Assembly (NCBI RefSeq): GCF_003086795.1
Contig: NZ_CP026003.1
Span: 286,455 to 350,454 of the forward strand
DNA: 64,000 nt
DNA from: Stenotrophomonas sp. SAU14A_NAIMI4_5
Lineage (GTDB): Bacteria; Pseudomonadota; Gammaproteobacteria; Xanthomonadales; Xanthomonadaceae
Reading direction: 5' to 3'
A model generated the notes under the pieces. It searched no databases and had not been told where the DNA came from. It saw nothing but the letters and a program-made list of their open reading frames with translations. Numbering within the stretch: the first letter of the stretch is position 1; each line of letters opens with the position of its first letter. The translations under genes and the position numbers were made by a program. Of the stretch, positions 36,908 through 44,396 are shown in pieces.

Positions 36908-38079
36908 CCACCGACACCGTTGCCGACGACGCACCGGTGCTGTTCGAAGAGCGCGTGGCCGGCAACGGCACGCGCATCGGCTTCGCCACGCTCAACGCGC
37001 CGCGCACGCTCAATGGCTTCTCGCTGCCGATGGCGCATCTGCTGCTGAAGCAGTTGAACGCCTGGGCCGACGATGACGGCATCGCGATGGTGGTGCTGCA
37101 GGGTGCCGGCGAAAAGGCGTTCTGCGCCGGTGGCGACCTGCACAGCCTGTACAAGGCGATGGTCGCCTTCCGCGACGCCGGCCACGACGACATCCGCGAA
37201 AACGACTACGCCGCCGAGTTCTTCGACGTCGAGTACCGCGTCGATTACCTCATCCATACCTACGCCAAGCCGATCCTGTGCTGGGGCCACGGCATCGTGA
37301 TGGGCGGTGGCATCGGCCTGATGTCCGGCGCCAGCCACCGCGTGGTCAGCGAGCGCTCCAAGCTGGCCTTCCCGGAAATCACCGTCGGCCTGTTCCCCGA
37401 TGTGGGTGGCAGCTGGCTGCTGCCGCGCGTGCCGGGCAAGGGCGGCCTGTTCCTGGCCCTGACCGGTGCGCTGCTGAACCCGGGCGATGCCATCTACGCC
37501 GGCCTGGCCGACGTGCACGTCGCGGAAGAACGCCGCAGCGCGGTGTTCGATGCACTGCTGCAGGTGGCTTGGTCGGGCGATGCCGCGCACAACCACGAAC
37601 GCCTGGATCATCTGCTGCAGTCGCATGCCAGCGACGCGGCCACCGGCCCGCTGCTGGCCAACGCCGCACAGGTCGACGCGCTGTGCGCAGGCGAAGATCT
37701 GCCCGCGATCATCGCGCGCATCTGCGACCTGCAGACCGACGATGCCTGGCTGCAGGCCGCACAGAAGACCCTCGCTGCCGGTGCGCCCGGTTCGGCGCGG
37801 CTGGCCTTCGAACTGCAGCGCCGCAGCGCCGGCCAGGACCTGGCCAGCGTCTACCGCCTGGAGTACGTCACTGCGCTGCACTGCGCCGCCCGTGGCGATT
37901 TCGCCGAAGGCATCCGCGCGCTGCTGATCGACAAGGACCGCAACCCGCAGTGGAGCCCGGCCACCCTGGCCGAGGCCACCGCCGCGTGGGCGGACACCTT
38001 CTTTGTTTCCCCCTGGGCCGAGGCCGCGCACCCGCTGGCCGACCTGGGCACTCCGCTTGCTGAAAGGAGCCTTGCATGA
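36904..38079 (+). CDS. 3-Hydroxyisobutyryl-CoA hydrolase
   Basis: A 391-residue crotonase-superfamily protein of the HIBCH type, longer than hydratases. Motifs FCAGGDLHSLYKAM and HGIVMGGGIGLMSGASHRVV form the oxyanion hole; FPEITVGLFPDVGGSWLLPR is the hydrolase signature; the C-terminal helical part contains RNPQWSPATLAEAT. It releases 3-hydroxyisobutyrate from its CoA ester. The start at 36904 overlaps the previous stop as ATGA and the gene overlaps mmsB by 4 bp. Confidence 0.92.
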   Translation: MTTDTVADDAPVLFEERVAGNGTRIGFATLNAPRTLNGFSLPMAHLLLKQLNAWADDDGIAMVVLQGAGEKAFCAGGDLHSLYKAMVAFRDAGHDDIRENDYAAEFFDVEYRVDYLIHTYAKPILCWGHGIVMGGGIGLMSGASHRVVSERSKLAFPEITVGLFPDVGGSWLLPRVPGKGGLFLALTGALLNPGDAIYAGLADVHVAEERRSAVFDALLQVAWSGDAAHNHERLDHLLQSHASDAATGPLLANAAQVDALCAGEDLPAIIARICDLQTDDAWLQAAQKTLAAGAPGSARLAFELQRRSAGQDLASVYRLEYVTALHCAARGDFAEGIRALLIDKDRNPQWSPATLAEATAAWADTFFVSPWAEAAHPLADLGTPLAERSLA

Positions 38080-38966
38080 GCCGCATTGCATTCATCGGGT
38101 TGGGCAACATGGGTGGCCCGATGGCCGCCAACCTCGTCAAGAACGGCCACACCGTGCGTGTGTTCGACCTGGTGCCGGCCGCGGTCCAGGCCGCCGTCGA
38201 CGCCGGTGCCAGCGCCGCGCCGTCGGCGCGTGACACCCTGGCCGGCGCCGAAGTGGTGATCTCGATGCTGCCGGCCAGCCGCCACGTCGAAGGCGTGTAC
38301 CTCGGCGATGACGGCATCCTCGCCGACATCCCGGCCGGTGCGCTGGTCATCGACTGCAGCACGATCGCTCCGGCCAGCGCCCGCAAGGTCTCTGAAGCCG
38401 CCGCCGCGCGTGGCCTGCAGATGCTCGACGCACCGGTGTCCGGCGGTACCGCCGGCGCCCAGGCGGGCACGCTCACCTTCATCGTCGGTGGCGAAGAGGA
38501 CGCGCTGGAACGTGCGCGCCCGGTGCTGCAGGCAATGGGCAAGAACATCTTCCACGTCGGTGCCAGCGGCGCCGGCCAGGTCGCCAAGCTGTGCAACAAC
38601 ATGGCGCTGGGCGTGATCATGGCCGTCACCGGCGAAGCCATCGCCCTGGGCGTGGCGCATGGTCTGGACCCGAAGGTGCTGTCGCAGATGATGGCGGTCA
38701 GCACCGGCCGCAGCTGGGCCACCGAAGTGTGCAACCCGTGGCCGGGCGTGCTGGAAAACGCCCCGGCCTCGCGCGGCTACAGCGGCGGCTTCGGCAGCGA
38801 TCTGATGCTGAAGGACATGGGCTTGGCGGTGGAAGCGGCGATGAATGTCGGCGCCTCGATCCCGCTGGGCGAAGTGGCCCGCAACCTGTACTCGATGAAC
38901 CACCAGGCCGGCCGCGGCAAGCTGGATTTCTCCAGCGTCGTGCAGCTCATCACGAGCGAGAAGTGA
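38076..38966 (+). CDS. mmsB: 3-Hydroxyisobutyrate dehydrogenase
   Basis: A 296-residue beta-hydroxyacid dehydrogenase. The N-terminal NAD-binding motif is [19 protein letters not shown], the substrate loop is [16 protein letters not shown], and the catalytic Lys lies in [13 protein letters not shown]. The C-terminal [15 protein letters not shown] is typical. It produces methylmalonate semialdehyde for MmsA and closes the valine pathway encoded by this operon. A terminator follows. Confidence 0.94.
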   Translation: MSRIAFIGLGNMGGPMAANLVKNGHTVRVFDLVPAAVQAAVDAGASAAPSARDTLAGAEVVISMLPASRHVEGVYLGDDGILADIPAGALVIDCSTIAPASARKVSEAAAARGLQMLDAPVSGGTAGAQAGTLTFIVGGEEDALERARPVLQAMGKNIFHVGASGAGQVAKLCNNMALGVIMAVTGEAIALGVAHGLDPKVLSQMMAVSTGRSWATEVCNPWPGVLENAPASRGYSGGFGSDLMLKDMGLAVEAAMNVGASIPLGEVARNLYSMNHQAGRGKLDFSSVVQLITSEK

Positions 38967-38970
38967 CCTG

Positions 38971-38993
38971 GTAGTGCCGGCCGCTGGCCGGCA
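38971..38993 (+). repeat. SMAG repeat after mmsB
   Basis: GTAGTGCCGGCCGCTGG-type palindrome, 4 bp after the mmsB stop. Confidence 0.8.
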
Positions 38994-39027
38994 ACCTCAT
39001 GCCCCCGTGCGGGACAACGAAGGTGGG

Positions 39028-39070
39028 ATGGGCGGATGCCCGGTTTCGACCGGCATCCGCCCATTTTTTT
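39028..39070 (+). terminator. Intrinsic terminator of the valine operon
   Basis: A long stem, ATGGGCGGATGCC with CCGG, pairs with its complement across the TTTCGA loop with a single bulge, and seven T residues follow (39064-39070). Confidence 0.9.
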
Positions 39071-39111
39071 GGGGTCGGATCCCTTTCGCGACGCGAAAGG
39101 GCTCCGACCCC
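39071..39111 (+). repeat. GGGGTC-type hairpin repeat, copy 5
   Basis: Inner stem CCCTTTCGC/GCGAAAGGG around GAC. It begins directly at the T tract of the valine-operon terminator. Confidence 0.85.
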
Positions 39112-39125
39112 AAAGATGCCGCGAT

Positions 39126-39166
39126 GGGGCCAGAGCCCTTTGCCGTTGGCAAAGGGATCCGACCCC
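39126..39166 (-). repeat. GGGGTC-type hairpin repeat, copy 6 (inverted)
   Basis: Inner stem CCCTTTGCC/GGCAAAGGG in reverse orientation, with one outer-arm change (GGGGCC). It pairs with copy 5 as at 8753-8855 and lies 7 bp from the ohr stop. Confidence 0.85.
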
Positions 39167-39173
39167 GACCACA

Positions 39174-39599
39174 TCAGGCAACGATCAGCGTCACGTCGAT
39201 GTTGCCGCGGGTGGCGTTGGAGTATGGGCAGACGATGTGGGCCTTCTGCACCAGCTCTTCCAGCTGCTCGCGCGGCACGCCCGGGGCGTTGATGGTCAGC
39301 TCGGCTTCGATGCCGAAACCGGTCGGGATCTGGCCGATGCCGACCTTGCCGGTGACGGTGGTCTCGGCCGGCAGCGCGACCTTGGCCTGGCCGGCGACGA
39401 ACTTCAGCGCGCCGAGGAAGCAGGCCGAGTAGCCGGCAGCGAACAGCTGTTCCGGGTTGGTGCCCGGGCCGCCAGCGCCGCCCAGCTCGCGCGGGGTCGA
39501 CAGCTGGATGTCCAGCACGTTGTCGGAGGAGACCGAACGGCCTTCACGGCCGCCGTTGGAGGTGGCCTGGGCGGTGTACAGAACCTTTTCGATGGACAT
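39174..39599 (-). CDS. ohr: Organic hydroperoxide resistance peroxidase Ohr
   Basis: A 141-residue OsmC/Ohr-family thiol peroxidase that reduces organic hydroperoxides in the cytoplasm. Both redox cysteines are present: [13 protein letters not shown] and [14 protein letters not shown]-terminal Arg and Glu of the active site are plausible in EGRSVSSD and GTNPEQLFA. Ohr rather than OsmC is supported by its length and [14 protein letters not shown]. No OhrR gene lies beside it in this window. Confidence 0.94.
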   Translation of the reverse strand: MSIEKVLYTAQATSNGGREGRSVSSDNVLDIQLSTPRELGGAGGPGTNPEQLFAAGYSACFLGALKFVAGQAKVALPAETTVTGKVGIGQIPTGFGIEAELTINAPGVPREQLEELVQKAHIVCPYSNATRGNIDVTLIVA

Positions 39600-39708
39600 G
39601 GGATGCTCCTGGTCAGTGGGTGGGTGTTTCGATGGGTCTACTTTGCCCGGTCCTGAAGGACGATGGGTGATAGTTCGTCCTGAATATTTGATGCGTCGTC
39701 CTATCGGC

Positions 39709-40665
39709 TTAGATCGTCCACTCGCGGTCGGTAGTGAACATGATCGTCAGCCAGCGGTCCGGCGAGGCCTCGCCCAGCGCATCGCCGATCTCATCGCGCA
39801 GCTGGTCCCACTCCACCAGCGGCCGCGGCGGGTCGTCCTCGCGGACCACGAAGAACAGCTCGATCTGCTCGCCACGGCCGACCTGGGCCACGTAGCTGCG
39901 GTGCTCGACAAAGCCATGCCGGGCCACGATGTCGCGCGCCACGGCATCCACGTGCGCCTGCAGCTCCGGGGGGGTCACCAGCAGGATCCCGGCCAGCGCG
40001 CGACGCACCGTGCCCAGCGGCGCCACCATCACGAACAGGCAGACCACCGCCAGGATGGCCGGATCGATATAGGGCCCGACCCAGGCCAGCGACGTGCCCT
40101 GCACCAGCACGCCGCCCACGAACGCGACCACATAGCAGGCCGACATGCTGGCGGCGATCACCCAGTTCTTCGCGTCCAGGGCGATGAAATCCGAACCGAT
40201 GCGGCGGTTGGCGCGCCACACGAACGCACCGAACGCACTTTCCGCAAGCAGCGAGACCACACCGAACACGATGGCCGGCCCCAGCGCGATGTGGCGCCCG
40301 CCCGACATCAGCGCATCCACCGCATTGACCAGCGCGTACAGCGCCGCGCCGATCATCAGCAGGCCGCTCACCCCCAGCACGATCGGTTCCAGGTGCCAGA
40401 AGCCCATGGTGAAACGCTGGTTGAGCCGCGACTGCAGCGCATCGGTCTGCGTGGACAGCGCGATCAGGCGCGCCACCAGCAGCGACAGCCAGGTCATCAC
40501 CACGTCGATCAGGCCGTAGATGCCGTCGAAGATGATCAGCGAGGAATTGGCCAGCAGGCCGAACACCACCCCGGCCAGCGCAACGGCCAGCGAGAAGGCA
40601 ATGGACAGGCGCAGCACGCCCTGTTCGGTGGCGGGGTCGAAGAAGCGGGGAGAGGGCAGGGCCAT
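39709..40665 (-). CDS. Cation diffusion facilitator-type transporter
   Basis: A 318-residue membrane protein with about six helices and a cytoplasmic C-terminal domain. The first helices contain [17 protein letters not shown], where Asp residues occupy the CDF metal-site position; the second site position is near [14 protein letters not shown]. Divalent cation efflux is the family function, but the exact metal is unknown. The start [15 protein letters not shown] was preferred; an ATG 8 codons upstream also exists. Confidence 0.8.
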   Translation of the reverse strand: MALPSPRFFDPATEQGVLRLSIAFSLAVALAGVVFGLLANSSLIIFDGIYGLIDVVMTWLSLLVARLIALSTQTDALQSRLNQRFTMGFWHLEPIVLGVSGLLMIGAALYALVNAVDALMSGGRHIALGPAIVFGVVSLLAESAFGAFVWRANRRIGSDFIALDAKNWVIAASMSACYVVAFVGGVLVQGTSLAWVGPYIDPAILAVVCLFVMVAPLGTVRRALAGILLVTPPELQAHVDAVARDIVARHGFVEHRSYVAQVGRGEQIELFFVVREDDPPRPLVEWDQLRDEIGDALGEASPDRWLTIMFTTDREWTI

Positions 40666-40897
40666 GACCCGATTGTAGGGCCGCGCCATGTCACCCAGCG
40701 TTCAACCGCCGCCCGCGCTACCCCTGCCGGGTCGCTTCCCGTAGACTGCGCGCCTCCCACGTACCGGCTCCCGACTGCAGTGATCACGCCACCCTGACCC
40801 TTGCCGCACTTCGGCAGCCGGCCCGCCCGGCTCAGGAACCCGTGTCTTTCCACTGCAGCGCCACGTGGCCCCATGCCCGTGCGCGCGGAGTTTTCCC

Positions 40898-42352
40898 ATG
40901 CAAACGTCCTACCCCCTGCGCCAGCAATGGCTCGGCAACATCCGTGGTGATCTGCTGTCCGGCATGGTCGTCGCCCTGGCCCTGATTCCCGAGGCCATCG
41001 CCTTCTCGCTGATCGCCGGCGTCGACCCCAAGGTCGGCCTGTACGCCGCGTTCTCGATCGCCGTGGTCACCGCCATCGCCGGCGGCCGCCCGGGCATGAT
41101 CTCTGCCGCCACCGGCGCGATGGCGCTGGTGATGGTCGACCTGGTCAAGGACCACGGCCTGCAGTACCTGTTCGCCGCCAGCATCCTGGCCGGCCTGCTG
41201 CAGGTGCTGGCCGGCGTGTTCAAGCTCGGCTCGCTGATGCGCTTCGTCTCGCGCTCGGTCATCACCGGCTTCGTCAACGCGCTGGCCATCCTCATCTTCC
41301 TGGCGCAGATGCCGGAACTGATCGGCCGCGGCCCCACCGTCTACGTGCTGTGTGCCGCCGCGCTGGCCATCATCTACCTGCTGCCGCGCATCACCCGCGC
41401 GGTGCCGTCGCCGCTGGTCGCCATTGTCGTGCTCACCGCCGTGGTCATCGGCTTCGGCGTGGACGTGCGCAGCGTCGGTGACATGGGCCAGCTGCCCGAC
41501 AGCCTGCCGCACTTCCTCATCCCCGACGTGCCCCTCACCTGGGAAACGCTGCGCATCCTGCTGCCGGTGTCGGCCACGCTGGCCGTGGTCGGCCTGCTCG
41601 AATCGATGATGACCCTGCAGATCGTCGAGGACATCACCGAGACCCCCAGCGAGCGCAACCGCGAGTGCGTCGGCCAGGGCGTGGCCAACACGGTCACCGG
41701 CTTCCTCGGCGGCATGGCCGGCTGCGCGATGATCGGCCAGTCGGTCATCAACGTGACCTCCGGTGGCCGCGGCCGCCTGTCCTGCCTGGTGGCCGGCGCG
41801 CTGCTGCTGGTGCTGGTGGTGTACGGCAGCGACCTGGTGCGGCAGATCCCGATGGCGGCGCTGGTGGCGGTGATGATCATGGTCAGCATCGGCACCTTCA
41901 GCTGGCGCTCGCTGCGTGACCTGCGCACCCATCCGCGAAGCTCGTCTGCCGTGATGCTGCTGACCGTCGTGGTCACCGTGGCCACCCACGACCTGGCCAA
42001 GGGCGTGCTCAGCGGCGTGCTGTTGTCAGCGCTGTTCTTCGCGCGCAAGGTCGGCCGCATGCTGGATGTGCAGCGCGAAGATGCCGCCGATACCCAGGTC
42101 TACCACGTGCGCGGCCAGGTGTTCTTCGCCTCGGCCGGCCAGCTCGGTGCGGCATTTGATTACCAGCACGTGGCGCCGAAGGTGCAGATCGACCTGCGTA
42201 ATGCCCATCTGTGGGACCTGACCGCAGTGGCGGCGCTGGAACGCGCGCAGGAAAAGCTGGCCGCGCATGGTGCGCAGGTGACGGTGGTGGGCCTCAATGC
42301 CGCCAGCCAGACCCTGATCGAGCAGGTGGGCGGCGCGCGCGGCGGGCACTAG
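40898..42352 (+). CDS. SulP-family anion transporter
   Basis: A 484-residue inner-membrane transporter. It opens with the SulP signature [20 protein letters not shown] and PKVGLYAAF, has 10-12 hydrophobic segments (such as [19 protein letters not shown]), and ends in a STAS-like domain (residues about 385-484; [20 protein letters not shown]). SulP proteins carry sulfate, bicarbonate or dicarboxylates; the substrate is not decidable here. The gap to the divergent CDF gene (40666-40897) holds only the two promoters, with no element I can identify. Confidence 0.9.
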   Translation: MQTSYPLRQQWLGNIRGDLLSGMVVALALIPEAIAFSLIAGVDPKVGLYAAFSIAVVTAIAGGRPGMISAATGAMALVMVDLVKDHGLQYLFAASILAGLLQVLAGVFKLGSLMRFVSRSVITGFVNALAILIFLAQMPELIGRGPTVYVLCAAALAIIYLLPRITRAVPSPLVAIVVLTAVVIGFGVDVRSVGDMGQLPDSLPHFLIPDVPLTWETLRILLPVSATLAVVGLLESMMTLQIVEDITETPSERNRECVGQGVANTVTGFLGGMAGCAMIGQSVINVTSGGRGRLSCLVAGALLLVLVVYGSDLVRQIPMAALVAVMIMVSIGTFSWRSLRDLRTHPRSSSAVMLLTVVVTVATHDLAKGVLSGVLLSALFFARKVGRMLDVQREDAADTQVYHVRGQVFFASAGQLGAAFDYQHVAPKVQIDLRNAHLWDLTAVAALERAQEKLAAHGAQVTVVGLNAASQTLIEQVGGARGGH

Positions 42353-42485
42353 TCGTGCCGCGCGGTGCACTGTGAGCCAGGTCAGCCAGCTGCCACGGCG
42401 GCTGGCGTAGCATGGCCTGCGTCATCGCGCACGAACCGCGTACCGCTTCCGGAGCGGCGCTGCGTTCCCGACCAGGAGATGGAAT

Positions 42486-42887
42486 ATGTTGAACAGGATG
42501 TTGGGCCTTGCCACCGTGGCGGTCCTGGCCTTCACCGCCGGGCACGCAGGGGCCGCCAGCGGGCTGAGCACGACCTTCGACGCCTGCACCGGCAAGGCAC
42601 AAGGCGCCATCGAACAGGCTGCCTGCCTGAGCAGCGAAGCGGAGCGGCAGGACCGTCGCTTGAACCAGGCCTACAAGCAGCTGCAGGGCCGCCTGGACAG
42701 CGCTGGCAAGGCCCGCCTTGTGGCCGCGCAACGGTCCTGGCTGCAGTGGCGCGAAAGCGAGGGTGCGCTGGAAGCTGCACTGTATGACAGCCAGCCGGTG
42801 GACAACCTGCAGCAGGCGCGCAACGACGCCGAGCGTCTGCGCGTGCGCGCCGACCAGCTGGAAGCCTACCTGCGCCTGGTAGGGTAG
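42486..42887 (+). CDS. LprI-like (DUF1311) exported protein
   Basis: A 133-residue protein after AGGAG at 42473. The signal peptide runs to HAGAASG (about residue 24), followed by a DUF1311/LprI domain with paired cysteines (FDACTGKA and QAACLSSEA) and SLQ-rich helices (DRRLNQAYKQLQGRL). The family includes a lysozyme inhibitor, but most members are uncharacterised. Its TAG stop codon is part of the GTAG of a SMAG repeat. Confidence 0.85.
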   Translation: MLNRMLGLATVAVLAFTAGHAGAASGLSTTFDACTGKAQGAIEQAACLSSEAERQDRRLNQAYKQLQGRLDSAGKARLVAAQRSWLQWRESEGALEAALYDSQPVDNLQQARNDAERLRVRADQLEAYLRLVG

Positions 42888-42906
42888 TGCCGGCCGCTGG
42901 CCGGCA
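42884..42906 (+). repeat. SMAG repeat providing the lprI-like stop codon
   Basis: The GTAG of the palindrome covers 42884-42887, and TAG 42885-42887 ends the upstream gene. The same arrangement occurs at the TetR gene end (6209-6212). Confidence 0.85.
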
Positions 42907-42924
42907 CGCGTCCGCCGCAAGCAT

Positions 42925-43233
42925 TCAATCCGGTAAAGCGGGTTGCGCGTCAGCCTGTACCGTCAGGTGCACGCCCATGGCCAGCAGCACACGCTGCACC
43001 GTGTCGAATCGTGGGTGCGCGTCCGGTCGCAGCGCCTTGTACAGGCTCTCGCGGCCCAGGCCGGATGTCTCCGCGATGCCGGCCATGCCGCGTGCCCGTG
43101 CGACCGTCCCAAGCGCATCCTGGAAATGGCCGGCATCGCCAGCCGCGAGGGCTTCGGTCAGATAGGCTGCAATCGCAACATCGTCCTGCAGGAAGTCAGC
43201 GGGATCGAAAGGGAGTGTCTTGAGCTTGCTCAT
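42925..43233 (-). CDS. Addiction-module antidote (HigA/TIGR02684-like)
   Basis: A 102-residue DNA-binding antitoxin. The N-terminal part KLKTLPFDPADFLQDDVAIAAYLTEAL matches the antidote family, and the HTH lies in AETSGLGRESLYKAL. It is encoded 36 bp after its toxin on the same strand. It should neutralise the toxin and autorepress the operon. Confidence 0.88.
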   Translation of the reverse strand: MSKLKTLPFDPADFLQDDVAIAAYLTEALAAGDAGHFQDALGTVARARGMAGIAETSGLGRESLYKALRPDAHPRFDTVQRVLLAMGVHLTVQADAQPALPD

Positions 43234-43269
43234 GGCGGGTCCTGAACACGTGGAGCGGAAAGCAGCGCG

Positions 43270-43560
43270 CTACACCCTGCTGGCCATGGCGATGGCTCGC
43301 CGGATGTCGCGAGGCTGCGTGGATTTGTCGCCGCCTATCAGAAGCACGACGATCGTCCCTTCTCGACGGGTGAAGTAGACGCGGTACCCGGGGCCATACC
43401 CGATCCGCAATTCGCTCACGCCGTTGCCGATGGATCGGATGTCCCCCTCCAGGCCCCGCGCCACGCGCTGCAAGCGCTCGACAATGATGGCTCGCGCCCG
43501 CACATCGGCGAGTTTCTCAAGCCATCGCGTAAACGCCGTCGTCGCGTGCAGGGATGTCAT
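43270..43560 (-). CDS. RelE/ParE-family toxin (HigB-like)
   Basis: A 96-residue RelE/ParE-fold protein of the phage-derived Gp49-like/TIGR02683 group. Typical motifs are ATTAFTRWLEKLADVRARAI, IGNGVSELRIGYGPGYRVYF and VLLIGGDKSTQPRDI. The start MTSLHATTAFTRW was chosen over a frame 9 codons longer. The toxin-first order with an adjacent antidote is that of higBA-type modules. It lies just outside the prophage junction. Confidence 0.88.
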   Translation of the reverse strand: MTSLHATTAFTRWLEKLADVRARAIIVERLQRVARGLEGDIRSIGNGVSELRIGYGPGYRVYFTRREGTIVVLLIGGDKSTQPRDIRRAIAMASRV

Positions 43561-43709
43561 CGGGTGATCGTATCCAGAAGGATACATCGTTCAATTGGCA
43601 GATGCGTCAACGGCAGCCGCGCGCCCCCCAATCCGCTCCTCGCCATTCAGCCGCCCGGTGTAAACTATTGATCTCACTGGCAATGCCAGTCTCCACGATC
43701 AACACCCCA

Positions 43710-43811
43710 ATGACGTCCGCCACCGCCCGTTACGCCGATTCCCTGCGTCTGTCCGTTGCCCCCATGATGGACTGGTGCGACTGCTTTGTGACACAAGGGT
43801 TTCAGGGGTAG
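43710..43811 (+). pseudogene. dusA: dusA 5' fragment cut by prophage insertion
   Basis: The frame starts MTSATARYADSLRLSVAPMM, the N-terminus of tRNA-dihydrouridine synthase A, and keeps similarity up to MMDW. It then reads CDCFVTQGFQG and stops at 43811, unlike DusA. Prophages of a known integrase group insert at this conserved DusA motif. The remaining gene should lie beyond the right edge, where the phage end often rebuilds a functional start. Confidence 0.85.
43762..43778. other. Probable prophage attachment site (left end) in dusA
   Basis: The DusA-coding CCATGATGGACTGG is the last sequence that matches the host gene, so the crossover lies in or just after it. The exact core cannot be fixed without the other end. 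Confidence 0.65.
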
Positions 43812-43842
43812 TGGCACATTATTGGCACACGTTGTTTGTGCC
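43811..43842. promoter_or_regulatory. Possible integrase arm-site repeats
   Basis: TGGCACA occurs twice as a direct repeat 11 bp apart (from 43812 and 43823) and TGTGCC follows inverted. The position next to the attachment site would suit arm-type integrase or excisionase sites; there is no other support. Confidence 0.35.
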
Positions 43843-43851
43843 GAGCCATAG

Positions 43852-43877
43852 AAAAAGCCGCCTTTCGGCGGCTTTTT
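43852..43877. terminator. Bidirectional intrinsic terminator at the prophage end
   Basis: AAAAAGCCGCC, loop TTTC-like, then GGCGGCTTTTT: a strong stem flanked by A and T tracts, able to terminate both dusA-side transcription and the leftward phage operon 11 bp from its last gene. Confidence 0.9.
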
Positions 43878-43887
43878 CGTTTCCTGA

Positions 43888-44127
43888 TCAGTGCGACCTC
43901 TTCGTCCGCTGTTCGTCCCACCAGTCAGCGACGTCGCGGGTGTCGTAGACCTCGCCAGTGCGGGGCGGCAGCAGGCCAGCGCTGTGCTTGTTCGCCATGG
44001 TCTTCATGCTGGACGCCGGGAAGTAGGCGTCCCGCAACTGCTCGACGGTCAGCGTGGCACCGAACTGGCCGAACAGCATCCAGAACGTACCGAATCCACC
44101 GCCGCCGATGGTTCCCGGTGCAGGCAT
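43888..44127 (-). CDS. PrtN-like pyocin-activator family protein
   Basis: A 79-residue protein. The core FWMLFGQFGATLTVEQLRDA then YFPASSMKTMANKHSAGLLP and DTRDVADWWDEQR fits the pyocin activator PrtN family, small DNA-binding proteins that switch on phage-tail or pyocin genes. It is the last gene of the leftward early operon, next to the attachment site. The start overlaps the previous stop as TGATG. In this phage it could be an activator or an excisionase-like factor. Confidence 0.75.
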   Translation of the reverse strand: MPAPGTIGGGGFGTFWMLFGQFGATLTVEQLRDAYFPASSMKTMANKHSAGLLPPRTGEVYDTRDVADWWDEQRTKRSH

Positions 44128-44396
44128 CAACCTGTTCCTCCCACCAGCCTCAGCTGCAGCTGGGGTGCCGGCACCGGAGCGGATGCCGGCGTCTGCACCG
44201 CCTGCAGCGCATGCTGCTTGTGCCAGTGTGCCCACGCCAGGTCGAAGGTCGGATGCTTCGCCGTGCGGCTGCAGCGGCATTCGATGAAATGGCCACCACG
44301 CGCCTCGATCCGCCGGCAGTCGATGATGTATCTGGCCGGGTGACCGTTGGGGCACGCCGGCAGCGGGCGCGGCGGATCCTTCTGCTGCTGGGTCAC
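44127..44396 (-). CDS. Small zinc-ribbon-like phage protein
   Basis: An 89-residue protein with a GTG start overlapping the methyltransferase stop as GTGA. A compact Cys/His segment, CPNGHPARYIIDCRR then GGHFIECRCSRTAKHP, could bind zinc. A Pro/Ala/Gln-rich tail follows. No function is known; it is flanked by overlapping genes on both sides, so it is likely real. Confidence 0.65.
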   Translation of the reverse strand: MTQQQKDPPRPLPACPNGHPARYIIDCRRIEARGGHFIECRCSRTAKHPTFDLAWAHWHKQHALQAVQTPASAPVPAPQLQLRLVGGTG

